DNA from: Flavobacteriales bacterium
GTDB taxonomy: Bacteria; Bacteroidota; Bacteroidia; Flavobacteriales_D; Crocinitomicaceae
Assembly (NCBI GenBank): GCA_947463345.1
Contig: CANHSA010000003.1
Location: 1 to 43,379 of the forward strand
Direction of reading: 5' to 3'
DNA: 43,379 bases
The notes under the pieces are model-generated. The model had not been told where the DNA came from and did no database searches. It was given only the letters and a program-made list of their open reading frames with translations. This document shows positions 42,069-43,379 of this stretch, one piece after another. Made by a program: the position numbers and the translations under genes. Positions within the stretch are counted from its first letter, which is position 1. Every line of letters starts with the position of its first letter.

Positions 42069-43174
42069 TAAAAACCAAAAATTTGCTGAAGCGTTTGTTC
42101 GAGGGCAGCTCCTCTTAGATTGGTAGCAATGACACGTCCTTCTTTATCAAGTAGAACCGTAAATGGAATTGAATTGACGCCATATTGTTGGGCTACTTTG
42201 CTTTTCCAGCCGCCGAGGTCACTAACGTGGTTGGGCCAGCTTAATTGGTCTGCAGCAATTGCGGCCAACCATTTGTCTTTGTTAGAGTCTAGAGAGACGC
42301 TCATGACGGTGAAGCCTGCATCTTTGTATTTTTGGTAATTCTTGACCACATTTGGGTTTTCGGCTCGGCAAGGACCACACCAAGAGGCCCAGAAGTCTAG
42401 CAAGACCACCTGACCTTGAAGGTCAGATAATTTCATTTTCTTTTTGCCGTCGGTGCGCAATTCTTCAAAATCTGGAACAGCTTTGCCGCGGGCAAAAGGG
42501 TTGGCTGCATCTTTAGCCTGCTTTGTGGCAAGGTAATTTTTGTAGAGATTTTGCACAATGGCACTCTGATTGAAACTTTGGTAAAGCGGGACAATCAACT
42601 TTTCGTAGGATTCAAAATCTTGTTCGATCTGGATACCGCTGAGCGGTAAGATGAGCGCAGCTGAGTTGGCATACATGCCGACAAAACTTTGCAATGCAGT
42701 CTGAAATTGACTGTATTCTTGAGTCATGTATGCATTGATTTGCGCTTCTTTGGTGGCATCTAGCTTGATTGCATTTAGGGCGGAGTCTGCCTTTGCCCGC
42801 CAATTGGAATTCAGCACCACATACTCGTGCATTTGTCTGGATTCTTCGGCATTGACAAAGTTGCAGAATTGAAGCAAATTGCGTCCGTCGCCGAAAATTT
42901 GAATGGGTGTGGAGTCTCGGATAACGAGATTGAGGTTGTTTTGGCCTACCCGCAAAACATAGTAGTCAGGGCCGGAAAGAGTGCCCTTAAGTTCAAAATT
43001 ACCTTTTGCACTTATGGGGCTTGCATAATAATTTTTGAAGGTGCTGCCAAATTGTTGTGATAGGTATACTGAATCTACGCCACTCGAAAATATTTGCCCA
43101 CTCACTTTGAATTGTTGGCCTTGACCCCAACAAAACAAAGGAAACAGTATAAAGAAGGTAAAGCTAAGTTTCAT
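42068..43174 (-). CDS. TlpA-like thioredoxin with N-terminal DUF4369
   Basis: The 368-residue protein has a signal peptide (MKLSFTFFILFPLFCWGQG). A DUF4369 beta domain (~20-110; FKVSGQIFSSGVDSVYLSQQ) and a helical middle precede a TlpA/ResA thioredoxin domain (~230-368) with active site WASWCGPCRAENP and the cis-Pro loop NSIPFTVLLD. It should act as a periplasmic thiol reductant, of the type placed with cytochrome maturation or stress genes. A homologous partial gene lies directly upstream, 1 nt away. Confidence 0.92.
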   Translation of the reverse strand: MKLSFTFFILFPLFCWGQGQQFKVSGQIFSSGVDSVYLSQQFGSTFKNYYASPISAKGNFELKGTLSGPDYYVLRVGQNNLNLVIRDSTPIQIFGDGRNLLQFCNFVNAEESRQMHEYVVLNSNWRAKADSALNAIKLDATKEAQINAYMTQEYSQFQTALQSFVGMYANSAALILPLSGIQIEQDFESYEKLIVPLYQSFNQSAIVQNLYKNYLATKQAKDAANPFARGKAVPDFEELRTDGKKKMKLSDLQGQVVLLDFWASWCGPCRAENPNVVKNYQKYKDAGFTVMSVSLDSNKDKWLAAIAADQLSWPNHVSDLGGWKSKVAQQYGVNSIPFTVLLDKEGRVIATNLRGAALEQTLQQIFGF

Positions 43175-43175
43175 G

Positions 43176-43379
43176 TTACTTAAAAATTTGAGCCAGTTTA
43201 TCTTGTAATTTTTGACCGCGGAGGTTGGTGCCTATGATTTTTCCTTCTGGGTTCAGCAGGACTGTATACGGAATGCCATCAAATTGATACAATTGTGGAA
43301 GCTGCGATTTCCAACCTAATTGTTCGTTGACTTGGTCTGGCCAGGGCATGCCGAAGGTTTTGATGCCTTTTTGCCACTC
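43176..43379 (-). CDS. Partial TlpA-like thioredoxin, paralogue of the next gene
   Basis: The frame enters from the right edge and ends at TAA 43178-43176, giving the last 67 residues. It includes the cis-Pro loop FDGIPYTVLLNPEGKIIGTN and an LRGQKLQDKLAQIF tail. These align closely with the C-terminus of the 42068 protein (NSIPFTVLLDKEGRVIATN, LRGAALEQTLQQIF), so the two genes are tandem duplicates. The CxxC part lies outside the window. Confidence 0.88.
   Translation of the reverse strand, partial: EWQKGIKTFGMPWPDQVNEQLGWKSQLPQLYQFDGIPYTVLLNPEGKIIGTNLRGQKLQDKLAQIFK

Noticed and set aside
1-43379. CRISPR arrays, prophage, integrases, rRNA operons, riboswitches
   Set aside because: No spaced direct repeats, phage or integrase genes, rRNA stretches or recognisable riboswitch leaders were seen by eye on either strand; no gene-free stretch exceeds about 210 bases.

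Overview
The window is a dense stretch of Bacteroidota chromosome, most likely Flavobacteriales-like. Supporting evidence: two secreted proteins with type IX secretion (T9SS) sorting domains, at least a dozen TAnnTTTG boxes (the Bacteroidota sigma-A -7 element) in front of genes, few recognisable Shine-Dalgarno sites, a DnaG primase with the degenerate zinc site I associate with this phylum, a CarB without its C-terminal regulatory domain, and families typical of the phylum (DUF4159, DUF4924, Porin_10-like, DUF4369-TlpA). I cannot resolve genus. I see no phage, insertion sequence, CRISPR array, restriction cluster or credible toxin-antitoxin pair; almost everything looks like core genome.

Layout. 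1-1809: end of a possible glycosyltransferase, then elbB and meaB. 1806-8416 (minus): two large T9SS cargo proteins, a CotH/lamin-tail protein and a SprB-repeat protein, separated by a strong terminator. 8472-9492 (minus): a Crp/Fnr regulator and a DUF983 membrane protein. Across a 174-bp control region rich in inverted repeats they face dnaK (plus), which is followed by an alpha/beta hydrolase and carB. 15427-19892 (plus): polyprenyl synthase, a MORN-like lipoprotein, dnaG and an MscS channel. pdxJ (minus) is followed by CBS-ACT, nadK and two exported prolyl isomerases (plus). 24014-26326 (minus): DUF4159, ribD and an AlkB-like dioxygenase. 26353-28153 (plus): a second MscS channel and a DUF1295 membrane enzyme. 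28158-29696 (minus): a 53-residue membrane protein missed by the ORF track, a DinB-like protein and a lipid kinase. 29824-32859 (plus): an uncharacterised protein, two tandem tRNA-Glu genes, rpsT and a porin-like beta-barrel. 32895-37642 (minus): sucD, an FKBP lipoprotein, a methyltransferase, an acidic-tailed TnpR-passenger-fold protein, the CCA-adding enzyme and an RRM protein. 37802-39187 (plus): a small conserved protein, a Skp/OmpH-like lipoprotein and DUF4924. 39197-43379 (minus): a tightly overlapping run of an HsdR_N-like nuclease-fold protein, an alanine-dehydrogenase homologue, tsaE, an LpxH-type hydrolase and two tandem TlpA thioredoxins.

The genes cover housekeeping work: replication (dnaG), translation and tRNA maturation (rpsT, tRNA-Glu, cca, tsaE), cofactors (pdxJ, nadK, ribD), central metabolism (sucD, carB, meaB), protein folding in cytoplasm and periplasm (dnaK, three FKBP proteins, Skp-like, TlpA), and envelope building (LpxH, polyprenyl synthase, lipid kinase, porin).

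I found no obvious new multi-gene system. The points most worth a second look are: the dnaK control region with a sigma-54-like promoter and TGTCA inverted repeats; the alanine-dehydrogenase homologue with Gln in place of the catalytic His; the C-x5-CC Crp regulator with a perfect palindrome beside its own promoter; -7 boxes only 3-6 nt before start codons, predicting leaderless mRNAs; the dual cyclophilin-FKBP protein; and several conserved proteins of unknown role.
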